A stretch of DNA of 10,173 nucleotides from Pseudomonadota bacterium (GCA_021813195.1 JAKALI010000095.1:1-10173); one strand, 5' to 3'. Positions 1 to 7,304 are shown, numbered from the stretch's first letter. A program made the numbers and translations. Notes: generated by a model not told the origin, from the sequence alone.

Positions 1-657
1 CATGTCGGCGACGAGTCGGGGCTCCCAGGTCTTGGGGAACTTCGGCACGAACAGGTTGGGTGTCTGCGTGATCGTGGCCCCACGAATGGTGCGCGAGATC
101 TCGCCGCAGTCGAGCGATGCCATCCCGACGTTGGCGAGAGCGGGATTGATCAGCATGTGGCACTTGCCTTTGCGGCGCTTGAAAAACACCGAACTCGGCC
201 GATCAATGTCGGGGGCGGCGATGCCCGCGAACGGTCGGCGCGCCGACATTGCATCGCGGATGGCCAGCGCGGTGATGCGCGATATCGGCGTGTTGGTGAC
301 AAGGAACGATCCGAACGCCGCCCGGTAATTGGAGTTGATGGCATGAAGGACGACTTGATCGCTGTCGCCGGCGGCGGCTCCCGCAACATTGCCGTGTTCC
401 ATGAGCACCGTGATATGCGGCACTTTGCGCAAGTTGGCTTCATAGACCGCAGCGATGCGGGCGAGTGCGTCCACACCCCGATCGAGGTCGGTCAGGTTCA
501 CCCAGCCCATGTCGGAAATTTCTTCGGTGATGGGGCGCCCGTCGACGAGCTTGAAACGGCCTATGGCGAGCGGGTCCCGATGATCATCGTCGACGACGAC
601 GATGGCGCGTTGCTGGGGATTTTCGCCGTACTTCAATTCGTAGGAAGTCGTGGCCAT
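1..657 (-). CDS. Stand-alone AICAR transformylase (PurH C-terminal domain)-like protein, partial at the left edge
   Basis: This reading frame is open for 219 codons from the ATG at 657 down to base 1 with no stop, so the C-terminus lies outside the window. It begins almost directly with YGENPQQ (residues 10-16), the signature that opens the AICAR formyltransferase domain of PurH (usually YGENPHQ). There is no IMP-cyclohydrolase (MGS-like) domain in front of it. Other domain landmarks follow in order: NLTDLDRG (54-61), MEHGNVAGAA (86-95, aligning with KHTNPCGVA), AAFGSFLVTNTPI (113-125, aligning with SAFGGIIA.N), AGIAAPDID (144-152) and RTIRGATITQT (189-199). In canonical enzymes the Lys-His pair of KHTNPCG is catalytic. 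Here it is Glu87-His88, so classical formyl transfer to AICAR is doubtful. A purine-rich GGAAAGG about 6 nt upstream supports this start. It may be a paralogue with a changed substrate or role; the family assignment is firmer than the function. Confidence 0.8.
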   Translation of the reverse strand, partial: MATTSYELKYGENPQQRAIVVVDDDHRDPLAIGRFKLVDGRPITEEISDMGWVNLTDLDRGVDALARIAAVYEANLRKVPHITVLMEHGNVAGAAAGDSDQVVLHAINSNYRAAFGSFLVTNTPISRITALAIRDAMSARRPFAGIAAPDIDRPSSVFFKRRKGKCHMLINPALANVGMASLDCGEISRTIRGATITQTPNLFVPKFPKTWEPRLVADM

Positions 658-708
658 GGCAACCTTTCCGCCTGTCGATCGGGATGTTTGGACGTGAGAT
701 CCCGCCTC

Positions 709-721
709 GCCATGCTAGGCG
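709..721. repeat. 13-nt direct repeat, copy 1
   Basis: GCCATGCTAGGCG is identical to the copy at 848-860. The motif is partly dyad-symmetric (CGCC at 708-711 pairs with GGCG at 718-721), as expected of a small operator half or whole site. The function is unknown, and it could be a regulator site for either divergent gene. Confidence 0.4.
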
Positions 722-847
722 CGAATCATCAGGATGGCGACTACAGCAAATCGCCGCTGGGGAGGGCTTCAGTTTACCGTCCCGGCAGAGCGCGTCCGGG
801 CTGTGTGGTTGTAGTCGAGCTGGAAGGGGCTCGCTCATTTGCGATGA

Positions 848-860
848 GCCATGCTAGGCG
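848..860. repeat. 13-nt direct repeat, copy 2
   Basis: This is an exact second copy of GCCATGCTAGGCG, 139 bp downstream of the first and 60 bp before the methyltransferase start. It overlaps the right arms of two possible stem-loops, 833-849 and 828-864, so it may be exposed or hidden by structure if it is transcribed. Confidence 0.4.
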
Positions 861-920
861 AGCCTCGGGACGACCCGCAAGGAAGGCCCAACACCTTGTC
901 GTGCGAAGGATCCGAAACGC

Positions 921-1853
921 GTGCCAACACCCCGGTTCATGCCATCCTTGGACGTTGTGGAGACCGCCGGGGTGGGCGATTACACGCTGCTGGACGCGGG
1001 CAGTGGCCGCAAACTGGAACGTTTCGGGCCGATCGTCGTCGACCGGCCCGAGCCGCAGGCGCTCTGGTCGCCGCGTTTACCGCGCGCCGAATGGTCCCAG
1101 GCCCACGCCGTCTTCTCGGCATCTGGCGAGGATGAAGAGAAGGGCCGCTGGCGCATCGATCGTCAGGTGCCGCCGAGCTGGCCCGTTCGGTTGCCCGTTG
1201 GTCCGCGCGAAGCCGAACCACTCCACATCACGTTGCTCTGCAAGCTTCAGGGGTTGTGGCATCTGGGACTGTTTCCCGAGCAGATCCCCCATTGGAGCTG
1301 GATGCTGGAGCGTGTGGGAATCGTGGTGGGCGAGCAGCCGAGGGTTCTCAATCTTTTTGGCTACACCGGTGCGGCGTCGCTGCTCGCGGCTGCAGCGGGC
1401 GCAGAGGTTACCCACGTCGATGCCTCCAAAAAGGCGATCGCGTGGGGGCGCGAAAATCAGGCGGCATCGGGACTGGATCATGCGAAAGTCCGCTGGATTT
1501 GCGATGATGCGCGCAAGTTCGCCGCGCGGGAGGTCCGCCGCAAGCGCACCTACCATGTGATCCTGATCGATCCCCCGAAATTCGGCCGCGGGCCCGAGGG
1601 GGAAGTGTGGAACTTGTTCGCCGACCTGCCGGCGCTGCTCGCCGATTGCACCAGGCTTCTCGCCGCCCGACACGGCGCGATGATCCTGACCGTCTATGCC
1701 ATCCGGGCGTCCGCTCTGGCGTTCGATCAAGCGATGCGCGAGCATCTCGGCGCACGCGCGGGCTCGTTCCATAGTGGGGAGTTGGCGCTGCGGGCACGCA
1801 GCGGTGTGCTTGTTCCGACCTCGCTTTTTGTTCGCTTCCAGGGCGCCCCATGA
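921..1853 (+). CDS. Class I SAM-dependent methyltransferase, COG1092/RlmI-like
   Basis: This is a predicted S-adenosylmethionine-dependent methyltransferase of the family that includes the 23S rRNA m5C1962 enzyme RlmI. The catalytic half shows motif I RVLNLFGYTGAASL (141-154), a motif II acidic loop VTHVDASKKAIAWGREN (163-179), the motif III region WICDDARKF (192-200) and motif IV LIDPPKFGRGP (215-225). The DPPKF form is typical of this RNA-methylase group. At 310 aa it is shorter than RlmI (about 390-400 aa); an N-terminal segment (DYTLLDAGSGRKLERFG, 20-36) resembles the family's front domain but no PUA domain is evident. The start could be GTG 921, with GAAGGA at 905-910 about 10 nt before it, or ATG 939, which has no clear ribosome site; I chose 921. 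Its stop overlaps the next gene's start, so the two are probably co-transcribed and translationally coupled. The RNA target cannot be read from the sequence. Confidence 0.85.
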   Translation: MPTPRFMPSLDVVETAGVGDYTLLDAGSGRKLERFGPIVVDRPEPQALWSPRLPRAEWSQAHAVFSASGEDEEKGRWRIDRQVPPSWPVRLPVGPREAEPLHITLLCKLQGLWHLGLFPEQIPHWSWMLERVGIVVGEQPRVLNLFGYTGAASLLAAAAGAEVTHVDASKKAIAWGRENQAASGLDHAKVRWICDDARKFAAREVRRKRTYHVILIDPPKFGRGPEGEVWNLFADLPALLADCTRLLAARHGAMILTVYAIRASALAFDQAMREHLGARAGSFHSGELALRARSGVLVPTSLFVRFQGAP

Positions 1854-2665
1854 CGGCCAGCGTCAAATCGATCACCAGCCTCACGAATGAGCGCGTCAAG
1901 GCGATCCGCGCACTCGAGCAGCGCAAGACAAGGCGCGAGACGGGTTTATTCGTTGCCGAAGGCGCCTCGATTCTCTTGACCGCCCGGGCCGCCGGCTTTG
2001 CGATCGAGACGCTCGTTTACCGTTCCGGCGCACTCCAAACTGACCTGTTGAGAGGATTGGTTGCGGGTGCGGCGCGCGCGGGCGCGGAAATTCTGGAGGT
2101 GTCTGCGGCGGTGCTGGAAAAACTCGCAGCCAAAGAGAATCCGCAATCCATGTTGGGGGTCTTCCGCCAGCGTTGGAGCGTGTTGCCCCCGCCGCGCAGC
2201 ATCCCCAAGTCGGCGGTTTGGCTCGCCTTGGAAGAGGTGCGCGATCCAGGCAATCTCGGCACGATCATCCGCACCGCAGATGCGGTCGGCGTGGAGGGGC
2301 TTGTCCTCGTCGGCACCTGCTGTGACCCGTATGCGCGCGAGGCGGTGCGTGCGACGATGGGATCAATCTTCAACGTGCCGGTCGCAGCCGCCTCCCGGCA
2401 AGACTTCCTGGCCTGGTTGACCAACTGGCCGGGTGAGATCGTGGGAACCCACCTCGAGGCAACGACCGATTTCCGCGCACAGGTCTATCGTGAACCCATC
2501 ATGGTTGTGATGGGAAGTGAAGGCCCGGGCCTCAGCGCAGAGCTGGCCCGCGCATGTACCCAAAAGGTCAAGATCCCCATGCGCCCCACCCTCGACAGTC
2601 TCAATCTGGCCGTGGCCACTGGTCTCATGCTCTACGAGGTCTGCCGCTCGCGATTGACTATTTAG
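1850..2665 (+). CDS. SpoU/TrmH-family (SPOUT) RNA 2'-O-methyltransferase
   Basis: This 271-aa protein is a trefoil-knot RNA methyltransferase. The N-terminal part (about residues 5-105) matches the SpoU substrate-binding domain, including NERVKAIRALEQRKTRRETG near residues 13-32 and FVAEG at 34-38. The catalytic SPOUT domain carries all three motifs: motif 1 RDPGNLGTIIRTAD (131-144, with the catalytic Arg at 141), motif 2 VVMGSEGPGLS (219-229) and motif 3 IPM followed by DSLNLAVATGLMLYE (242-263). Members methylate the ribose 2'-OH of tRNA or 23S rRNA, using SAM bound in the knot as a dimer. The start is fixed by the 4-nt ATGA overlap with the preceding methyltransferase. I cannot tell whether it is RlmB-like, TrmH-like or a TsnR-type enzyme, so no symbol is given. 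Confidence 0.9.
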   Translation: MTASVKSITSLTNERVKAIRALEQRKTRRETGLFVAEGASILLTARAAGFAIETLVYRSGALQTDLLRGLVAGAARAGAEILEVSAAVLEKLAAKENPQSMLGVFRQRWSVLPPPRSIPKSAVWLALEEVRDPGNLGTIIRTADAVGVEGLVLVGTCCDPYAREAVRATMGSIFNVPVAAASRQDFLAWLTNWPGEIVGTHLEATTDFRAQVYREPIMVVMGSEGPGLSAELARACTQKVKIPMRPTLDSLNLAVATGLMLYEVCRSRLTI

Positions 2666-2678
2666 TTAGGGCTGCGGT

Positions 2679-2987
2679 TCAATGGTCCTTAGGGCGAGCC
2701 TGCTCGAAGGCTGCCAATTGCTCTGGGCTCGCTGCGCGCTGATGCTTTGCCTGCCACTCGGCATAGGGCATCCCATAAACGATTTCGCGGGCCTGCTCTT
2801 TCGTCAAGGGTAGGCCGCGAGCGTTTGCGGCTTCCTGATACCAGTTCGCCAGGCAGTTGCGGCAGAAACCAGCCAGATTCATGAGATCGATGTTCTGGAC
2901 GTCGGCACGTGTCCGCAGGTGCTCGACCAGTCGGCGGAAAGCGGCCGCTTCCAGAGCGGTACGGGTCGTGTCGTCGAGGCTGGTCAT
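2679..2987 (-). CDS. DUF1244 family protein
   Basis: This small soluble protein of 102 aa has the DUF1244 hallmark: a helical N-terminus followed by the block NIDLMNLAGFCRNCLANWYQ (32-51), with a CxxC pair at Cys42 and Cys45. A second conserved stretch is KEQAREIVYGMPYAEWQAKHQ (63-83). The family is widespread in proteobacteria and structurally characterised, but no biochemical role is established. The CxxC pair could bind metal or act in redox chemistry (inference). A strong ribosome site, GGAGG at 2999-2995 on this strand, lies about 7 nt before the ATG. It ends only 13 bp from the end of the converging SpoU-family gene and diverges from the glycerate kinase. In related alphaproteobacteria I recall DUF1244 genes lying near pyruvate kinase, which fits this neighbourhood. 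Confidence 0.9.
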   Translation of the reverse strand: MTSLDDTTRTALEAAAFRRLVEHLRTRADVQNIDLMNLAGFCRNCLANWYQEAANARGLPLTKEQAREIVYGMPYAEWQAKHQRAASPEQLAAFEQARPKDH

Positions 2988-3147
2988 ACGCTATCCTCCG
3001 TTCCTGTCGCGTTCACTTTGCTTTGACGCTATGTGGGGGCCGGCCCATGCCAGCGCCATCGTCGCGACGGATGGCCGCTTGACGCTCGCGCGCCCTTCCC
3101 GCAAACCCTACCAAAGTTCAAGTCCTTCCTTATACCGGATCCTCCCG

Positions 3148-4443
3148 ATGGCCACGCTCGACACCGCCCGACAGCGCCAGTTGCTGCGCGCCATGTACGA
3201 CAAGGCGGTTTCCGTTGCGCACCCGGATGTCTGCGTCCCCCCGGCGCTGCCGCTGGTACCAGAGGGCGGGCGTATTATCGTCGTTGGGGCAGGCAAGGCG
3301 GCGGCGGCGATGGCGCGGGCGACCGAAAACCACTATGCGGCCCGCGGCGAGGCAGACCGCCTGTTCGGTTTTGTGACAACGCGTCACGGCTACGGTCTGG
3401 AGACGCGAACCCTGCCGGTTGTCGAGGCCGGTCATCCCGTACCCGATGCAAATAGCGTCGCATCCGCGCAGCTCGCCGTTCAAATTGCAAAGAGCGCCGG
3501 GCCCAATGATCTGGTGTTGTGCTTGTTGTCTGGCGGTGCCTCTGCGCTGTGGTCGGCGCCGGTGGACGGCGTAACCTTTGAGGCCAAGCGCCAGTTGACG
3601 CGCCAGCTCCTCAAGTCGGGAGCCCGCATTTCCGAAATGAATTGCGTGCGAAAACACCTCTCGCGCATCAAGGGCGGCAGGCTTGCCGCCGCCGCTTACC
3701 CCGCGCGCCTCATTACGCTTGCGATTTCCGATGTGCCGGGAGACGATCCTGATGCCATCGGCTCGGGTCCCACAGTTCCCGATCCGACGACCCTCGCAGA
3801 GGCGCGCGCGGTGTTGCAGAATTACGCGATTGCCCCCGACGACTCGATCCTGAAAGCCCTCTCCGATCCGCGCAATGAGACCTTGAAGCCGGGGGACGAA
3901 CGGTTGCGCAATTCCAGGTACGAACTTGTCGCCGCCCCCAAAGCCTCCATTGAAGCCGCGGCGCAGATCGCGCGCGAAGCCGGCTATCGGGTGGACGCGC
4001 TGGGCCATTCGCTCGAAGGTGAAGCGCGCGAGGTTGGCCGCTTCCATGCCGCGCTGGCGCTGGACGCTTTGCGGCGCAAGGAGCGTGTCGCGCTGATATC
4101 TGGCGGTGAATTTACGGTGACGGTCACGGGGACGGGGTCAGGCGGTCCGAACCAGGAATACATGATGGGCGTTGCGCTGGGTCTCGACGGGGCGCCCGGC
4201 ATCTCGGGACTGGCCGGCGATACGGATGGAATCGACGGTGGTGGTGGCAACCCGGATGATCCGGCCGGGGCGATCGTCACACCCGATACTCTGGCGCGCG
4301 CACGTGCGGCCAATCTCGATGCTGCCGCAATGCTTGCCAACAACGACTCCACGGCCTTCTTCCGTGCCCTTGGCGACCTGCTGGCGTGCGGACCGACCCA
4401 AACCAATGTCAACGATTTCCGCGTGTTGCTGGTTGATCCTTGA
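3148..4443 (+). CDS. Glycerate 2-kinase, MOFRL/DUF4147 family (GckA/TtuD type)
   Basis: This enzyme of 431 aa is predicted to phosphorylate D-glycerate to 2-phosphoglycerate with ATP; members were long mislabelled hydroxypyruvate reductase (TtuD). The N-terminal DUF4147 domain has VGAGKAAAAMA (46-56, with Lys50 in the conserved GAGK), TRHGYG (78-83), EAGHPVPD (93-100), LLSGGASALW (126-135), MNCVRKHLSRIKGGRLA (164-180) and ISDVPGDDPDAIGSGPT (193-209). The C-terminal MOFRL domain contains ISGGEFTVTV (317-326), GSGGPNQEY (330-338), LAGDTDGIDG (355-364) and NNDSTAFF (398-405). The length is normal. The ATG at 3148 is preferred because homologues start near it; the frame stays open about 290 nt upstream, but that stretch overlaps the divergent DUF1244 gene. 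No clear Shine-Dalgarno sequence is seen. With downstream pyruvate kinase it forms a glycerate-to-pyruvate module. A serine-cycle, glyoxylate or tartrate role is possible and cannot be separated here. Confidence 0.92.
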   Translation: MATLDTARQRQLLRAMYDKAVSVAHPDVCVPPALPLVPEGGRIIVVGAGKAAAAMARATENHYAARGEADRLFGFVTTRHGYGLETRTLPVVEAGHPVPDANSVASAQLAVQIAKSAGPNDLVLCLLSGGASALWSAPVDGVTFEAKRQLTRQLLKSGARISEMNCVRKHLSRIKGGRLAAAAYPARLITLAISDVPGDDPDAIGSGPTVPDPTTLAEARAVLQNYAIAPDDSILKALSDPRNETLKPGDERLRNSRYELVAAPKASIEAAAQIAREAGYRVDALGHSLEGEAREVGRFHAALALDALRRKERVALISGGEFTVTVTGTGSGGPNQEYMMGVALGLDGAPGISGLAGDTDGIDGGGGNPDDPAGAIVTPDTLARARAANLDAAAMLANNDSTAFFRALGDLLACGPTQTNVNDFRVLLVDP

Positions 4444-4539
4444 TCATGCGCCATGGGGGTGAAGGGAGGGAGTGCTCTGCTGCGGGAGCGCGAAATCCTG
4501 CAGCCACTTCAACCGGTTCTTGCGACGGGTGTGCCTTCC

Positions 4540-4968
4540 ATGCCGAAAGTCTGCCGGATCGTACTTCTGAGTGCTGTTCTCATGCCGTTGTCGATGGTTG
4601 CGGCGCGGGCCGATCTCAAATTGTGCAATTCCACGCCAAGTCGGGTCGGTGTGGCGATTGGCTATCAGGATCAGGACGGCTGGGCGACCGAGGGCTGGTG
4701 GAACATCGCGTCACAAACGTGTGAGACGCTTCTTAAGGGTGCTGTGCCGAGTCAGTTCATCTACGTCCATGCGGTCGATTACGATCGCGGCGGCGAGTGG
4801 GCTGGGAAAAACGAGATGTGCACGGCTGACAAATCCTTTTCCATCCGCGGGGTTCATGATTGCGAGAAGCGCGGGTACAAGCCGACCGGGTTTTTCGAAG
4901 TGGACACCGGACAGGCGCAGGAATGGACCGTGCGCTTGACGGACCCAGAGCCGGTAAGCCGACGGTGA
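4540..4968 (+). CDS. Secreted DUF1036 domain protein
   Basis: This is a predicted exported small protein of 142 aa. A signal peptide is clear: basic start MPKVCR, hydrophobic core IVLLSAVLMPLSMVAA and a likely cleavage after ARA at residue 24. The mature part begins DLKLCNSTPSRVGVAIGYQ (25-43) and continues with DGWATEGWWNI (46-56), the typical DUF1036 opening. The mature protein has four cysteines (29, 61, 94, 108), a number that could give two disulfides in the periplasm. I chose ATG 4540 because it places the signal peptide at the N-terminus; an in-frame ATG at 4453 would add 29 residues in front of it. It lies 96 bp after the glycerate kinase and 42 bp before pyruvate kinase on the same strand, so co-transcription is plausible. 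The family's function is unknown to me. Confidence 0.88.
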   Translation: MPKVCRIVLLSAVLMPLSMVAARADLKLCNSTPSRVGVAIGYQDQDGWATEGWWNIASQTCETLLKGAVPSQFIYVHAVDYDRGGEWAGKNEMCTADKSFSIRGVHDCEKRGYKPTGFFEVDTGQAQEWTVRLTDPEPVSRR

Positions 4969-5010
4969 GCCTGTTCGATCGGCTTTGAAAATGAGAATGG
5001 CAGAGGACGC

Positions 5011-6531
5011 ATGAGACGCAACCGACGCGTGAAGATCGTGGCGACCATGGGACCGGCTTCCGCCGAAGCGTCGATCGTGGACCGGCTGGTTCTCGCCGGC
5101 GTCGATGTGTTCCGCATCAATATGAGCCACTCTTCGCATGCAACCGCGCAAACCTATGCGGCTATCGTGCGCGAAGTTGCCGCCAAGCACCGCCATCCGG
5201 TGGGCATATTATGCGATCTGCAAGGGCCCAAGTTCCGGCTCGGCGAATTTCATGGTGGGCGCGTATTTCTCAATGAACGCGCAACCTTCATTTTTGACAC
5301 CGATCCAACCCCTGGCACGTCCGAACGTGTTTACCTGCCGCACCCGCAGATTTTTGAAGGGGTCAAGCCGGGGCACCTGCTGCTGCTCGACGATGGCAAG
5401 ATCCGCATGCGCGTGCGCTCCCATTCACCGGAACGCATCGTCGCTGAAATTGCGACGGGCGGCGCCTTGGCGAGCCGTAAGGGCATCAGCATGCCCGATA
5501 CCCTGCTTCCGGTGAGCGCGCTCACCGAAAAAGATCACGCTGACCTCGATTGTGCGTTGGAAATCGATGCCGACTGGATTGCGCTCTCGTTCGTGCAGCG
5601 CGAAAGCGATGTGCTCGAAGCCAAGAAAATCATCGGCAATCGCGCGGCCGTCATGGTCAAGATCGAGAAGCCCGCAGCGGTCGCAGACCTTGATGCGATC
5701 ATCGCGGCTGCAGACGGGGTCATGGTCGCGCGCGGCGATCTCGGTGTCGAAATGCCGGTCGAGCGCGTTCCTGGTTTGCAGAAGCACATCACGCGCAAGG
5801 CGCGGCAAGCAGGCAAGCCGGTGGTCGTTGCGACTCAGATGCTCGAAAGCATGATCGCGTCGCCCGTTCCAACGCGCGCGGAAGTCTCCGATGTGGCAAC
5901 CGCCGTCTTCGATGGCGCCGACGCCGTGATGTTGTCGGCAGAGTCGGCGGTCGGGCAGTATCCGGTCGAAGCTATCGAGGTCATGGACCGCGTAGCCTGT
6001 GAGGTCGAGAACGATCCCAGCTACGACGCCTTCGTGCATGCCACCGAATTCGACAAGCAGCCGACGGGAGCAGATGCGATTGCGGCGGCGGCTTATGCCA
6101 TCGCCAATACGGTTAAGGTCGCAGCCATCCTGTGCTATACAGCGACGGGGTCCACGGCGCTGCGCGTCGCGCGCGAGCGTCCGGGACTGCCGGTCATCGG
6201 ACTGACGCCGATCGAAAAGACGGCGCGGCGGCTCTCTATCGTGTGGGGCATTCAGACGGTTCTGACCGGCGATCCGGAGGACTTGGCGCACATGGTGCGC
6301 AAGGCCACGCAGATTGCCTTCGAGGAAGGGTTCGTCAAAGCGGGCGATGGGCTCGTCATCACCTGTGGCGTGCCGCTCGGCTCACCCGGTGCCACGAACA
6401 TGATCCGGCTTGCTTTCGTTGACGAGCATGGTCTGCCGGATGGCCACACGCCGGACGACTTCCCCACGGGAGGCAAGATCCGCACAGCGCCGAAGGCCAG
6501 CGCGAAAGTTGCCGCCGCGACCGGTGCGTGA
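5011..6531 (+). CDS. pyk: Pyruvate kinase
   Basis: This enzyme converts phosphoenolpyruvate and ADP to pyruvate and ATP, the last step of glycolysis. The TIM-barrel A domain opens with VKIVATMGPAS (7-17) and FRINMSH (34-40, with the substrate-binding Arg35). The B domain follows GILCDLQGPKFRLG (65-78). The active site is present: MVKIEKPAA (215-223, with catalytic Lys217 and metal-binding Glu219), MVARGDLGVE (238-247, with Asp243) and ATQMLESM (274-281, with Thr275). The C-terminal allosteric-type domain includes CYTATGSTALRVARERPGLP. The enzyme is 506 aa, slightly longer than usual (about 470-480), because of an Ala/Lys-rich tail after residue about 470. The LQGPK form (Leu70, Gln71, Lys74) matches enzymes reported not to need K+, in contrast to the TKGPE type. 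AGAGGA-like purines at 5002-5007 precede the start closely. The frame is intact. Confidence 0.97.
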   Translation: MRRNRRVKIVATMGPASAEASIVDRLVLAGVDVFRINMSHSSHATAQTYAAIVREVAAKHRHPVGILCDLQGPKFRLGEFHGGRVFLNERATFIFDTDPTPGTSERVYLPHPQIFEGVKPGHLLLLDDGKIRMRVRSHSPERIVAEIATGGALASRKGISMPDTLLPVSALTEKDHADLDCALEIDADWIALSFVQRESDVLEAKKIIGNRAAVMVKIEKPAAVADLDAIIAAADGVMVARGDLGVEMPVERVPGLQKHITRKARQAGKPVVVATQMLESMIASPVPTRAEVSDVATAVFDGADAVMLSAESAVGQYPVEAIEVMDRVACEVENDPSYDAFVHATEFDKQPTGADAIAAAAYAIANTVKVAAILCYTATGSTALRVARERPGLPVIGLTPIEKTARRLSIVWGIQTVLTGDPEDLAHMVRKATQIAFEEGFVKAGDGLVITCGVPLGSPGATNMIRLAFVDEHGLPDGHTPDDFPTGGKIRTAPKASAKVAAATGA

Positions 6532-6537
6532 GCTGCC

Positions 6538-6556
6538 AGGCGATGCGAAAGCGCCT
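6538..6556. terminator. Weak hairpin between converging genes, possible terminator
   Basis: AGGCG (6538-6542) pairs with CGCCT (6552-6556) around a 9-nt loop, directly after the pyruvate kinase stop and followed by only three T. It sits between two convergent genes, where a terminator is expected. The stem is short and the T-run poor, so this is a weak candidate. Confidence 0.25.
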
Positions 6557-6597
6557 TTGAACGCGCGCAAGATCTGCGAGCGTCAATCGATCCTGCG

Positions 6598-7251
6598 TCA
6601 GATGCCCTGTCCCTCGACTTCGCGTTCCAACTCTTTGAGCATGTCCTTTGCGCCGGGGGAATAGGGATGGCGCGTCAGCAATTCGCGAACGACACTGAGC
6701 GCCGCTTTCGCCTGACCCATGTCGCGCAGGATCTGCGCCAAGCCTTCGAGTGCACGGAAATTCCCCGGGTCCAGGGCGAGGACGCGCCGCAGATCTCCGA
6801 CAGCGCGGTTGAGATCACGTCGCATCACATGCACGTAGGCGCGCCGATTGAAACCCTCAGCCCAGTCCGGATACAGCTCCGTCACAGTGTCGAGGAGCTT
6901 GAGGCCCAAATCGATGCGTTGCGTCTCAACCGCGCGGATGGCGCGTTCCAGGATGAGATTGGCCGTCGCTGATCCAGACATCATCCAGACAGCCTCGATC
7001 TCACGGACGATGCGTTCGGCCGTAGCCGCGTCCGGCGCCTCCGCCAATTCGTCATAATAATCCTGAAGACGCCGAGAGCGCGCTTCTGCGGGCGACAAGT
7101 CCGTCGCCGATGCTACAGGGGGCGTGCCTTGTTGAGGAGGCGGCGTGGCGGCCTGAGGGCTCGTTGGCTCGGCGCACAAAGGTGCGTTGGCCGACACGAT
7201 GGCCGCACCGACAAAAATGCTTACTTGCACCGCGACGCTCGACGTTTTCAT
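6598..7251 (-). CDS. Exported tetratricopeptide-repeat protein
   Basis: This 217-aa protein is predicted to be periplasmic. The N-terminus MKTSSVAVQVSIFVGAAIVS is a signal peptide, with probable cleavage near residue 23-27 (ANAPLCA). No proper lipobox precedes Cys26. A Pro/Gln/Ala-rich linker (about 28-50) leads to a helical region, then about three TPR units at roughly 95-128, 129-162 and 163-196. These contain typical TPR spacing, for example WAEGFNRRAYVHVMRRDLNRA (130-150) and DPGNFRALEGLAQILRDMGQ (161-180). TPRs bind partner proteins, so a scaffold or assembly role is likely, but no specific function can be named. It lies 53 bp after the methyltransferase-like gene in the same orientation and may be the last gene of that operon. 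No strong ribosome site is seen before the ATG. Confidence 0.85.
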   Translation of the reverse strand: MKTSSVAVQVSIFVGAAIVSANAPLCAEPTSPQAATPPPQQGTPPVASATDLSPAEARSRRLQDYYDELAEAPDAATAERIVREIEAVWMMSGSATANLILERAIRAVETQRIDLGLKLLDTVTELYPDWAEGFNRRAYVHVMRRDLNRAVGDLRRVLALDPGNFRALEGLAQILRDMGQAKAALSVVRELLTRHPYSPGAKDMLKELEREVEGQGI

Positions 7252-7304
7252 AGTAAATACTTTAACTCGTTTAGCTACCGAATCCTACCGCCTGTGCGTG
7301 ACGC

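Larger units (their letters stand above)
658..920. other. Divergent intergenic region with 13-nt direct repeats
   Basis: This 263-bp stretch separates two genes that diverge, so both promoters should lie in it. I see no convincing ORF and no strong -35/-10 pair; TTGGAC at 688-693 followed 17 nt later by CATGCT is the best but is poor. The sequence GCCATGCTAGGCG occurs twice, at 709-721 and 848-860. The second copy adjoins a 6-bp hairpin (GCTCAT, 833-838, with ATGAGC, 844-849) and lies largely inside a wider inverted repeat (GGCTCGC, 828-834, with GCGAGCC, 858-864). Confidence 0.4.

Noticed and set aside
157..1560. A long plus-strand open frame of 467 codons across the left part of the window
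   Set aside because: It runs antisense to the AICARFT-like gene and out of frame with the methyltransferase. Its translation is Arg-rich and has no recognisable domain, as expected of a shadow frame in GC-rich DNA.
3037..3046. The perfect palindrome GGGCCGGCCC between DUF1244 and the glycerate kinase
   Set aside because: A 10-bp all-GC palindrome is expected by chance in such DNA, and there is no second copy or nearby promoter to make it an operator. Two TTGACGCT sequences (3023-3030 and 3079-3086) resemble -35 boxes but lack matching -10 boxes.
2857..3147. In-frame upstream extension of the glycerate kinase by 97 codons
   Set aside because: It overlaps the divergent DUF1244 gene and is low-complexity and basic, and the family's N-terminus fits the ATG at 3148.
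3130..4047. A 305-codon minus-strand frame opposite the glycerate kinase
   Set aside because: It is antisense to a clearly conserved kinase and its translation shows no domain. The similar frame at 5425-6291 opposite pyruvate kinase was rejected for the same reason.
6538..6558. A strong intrinsic terminator after pyruvate kinase
   Set aside because: The stem is only five base pairs with a 9-nt loop and three T, so it is listed only as a weak candidate.
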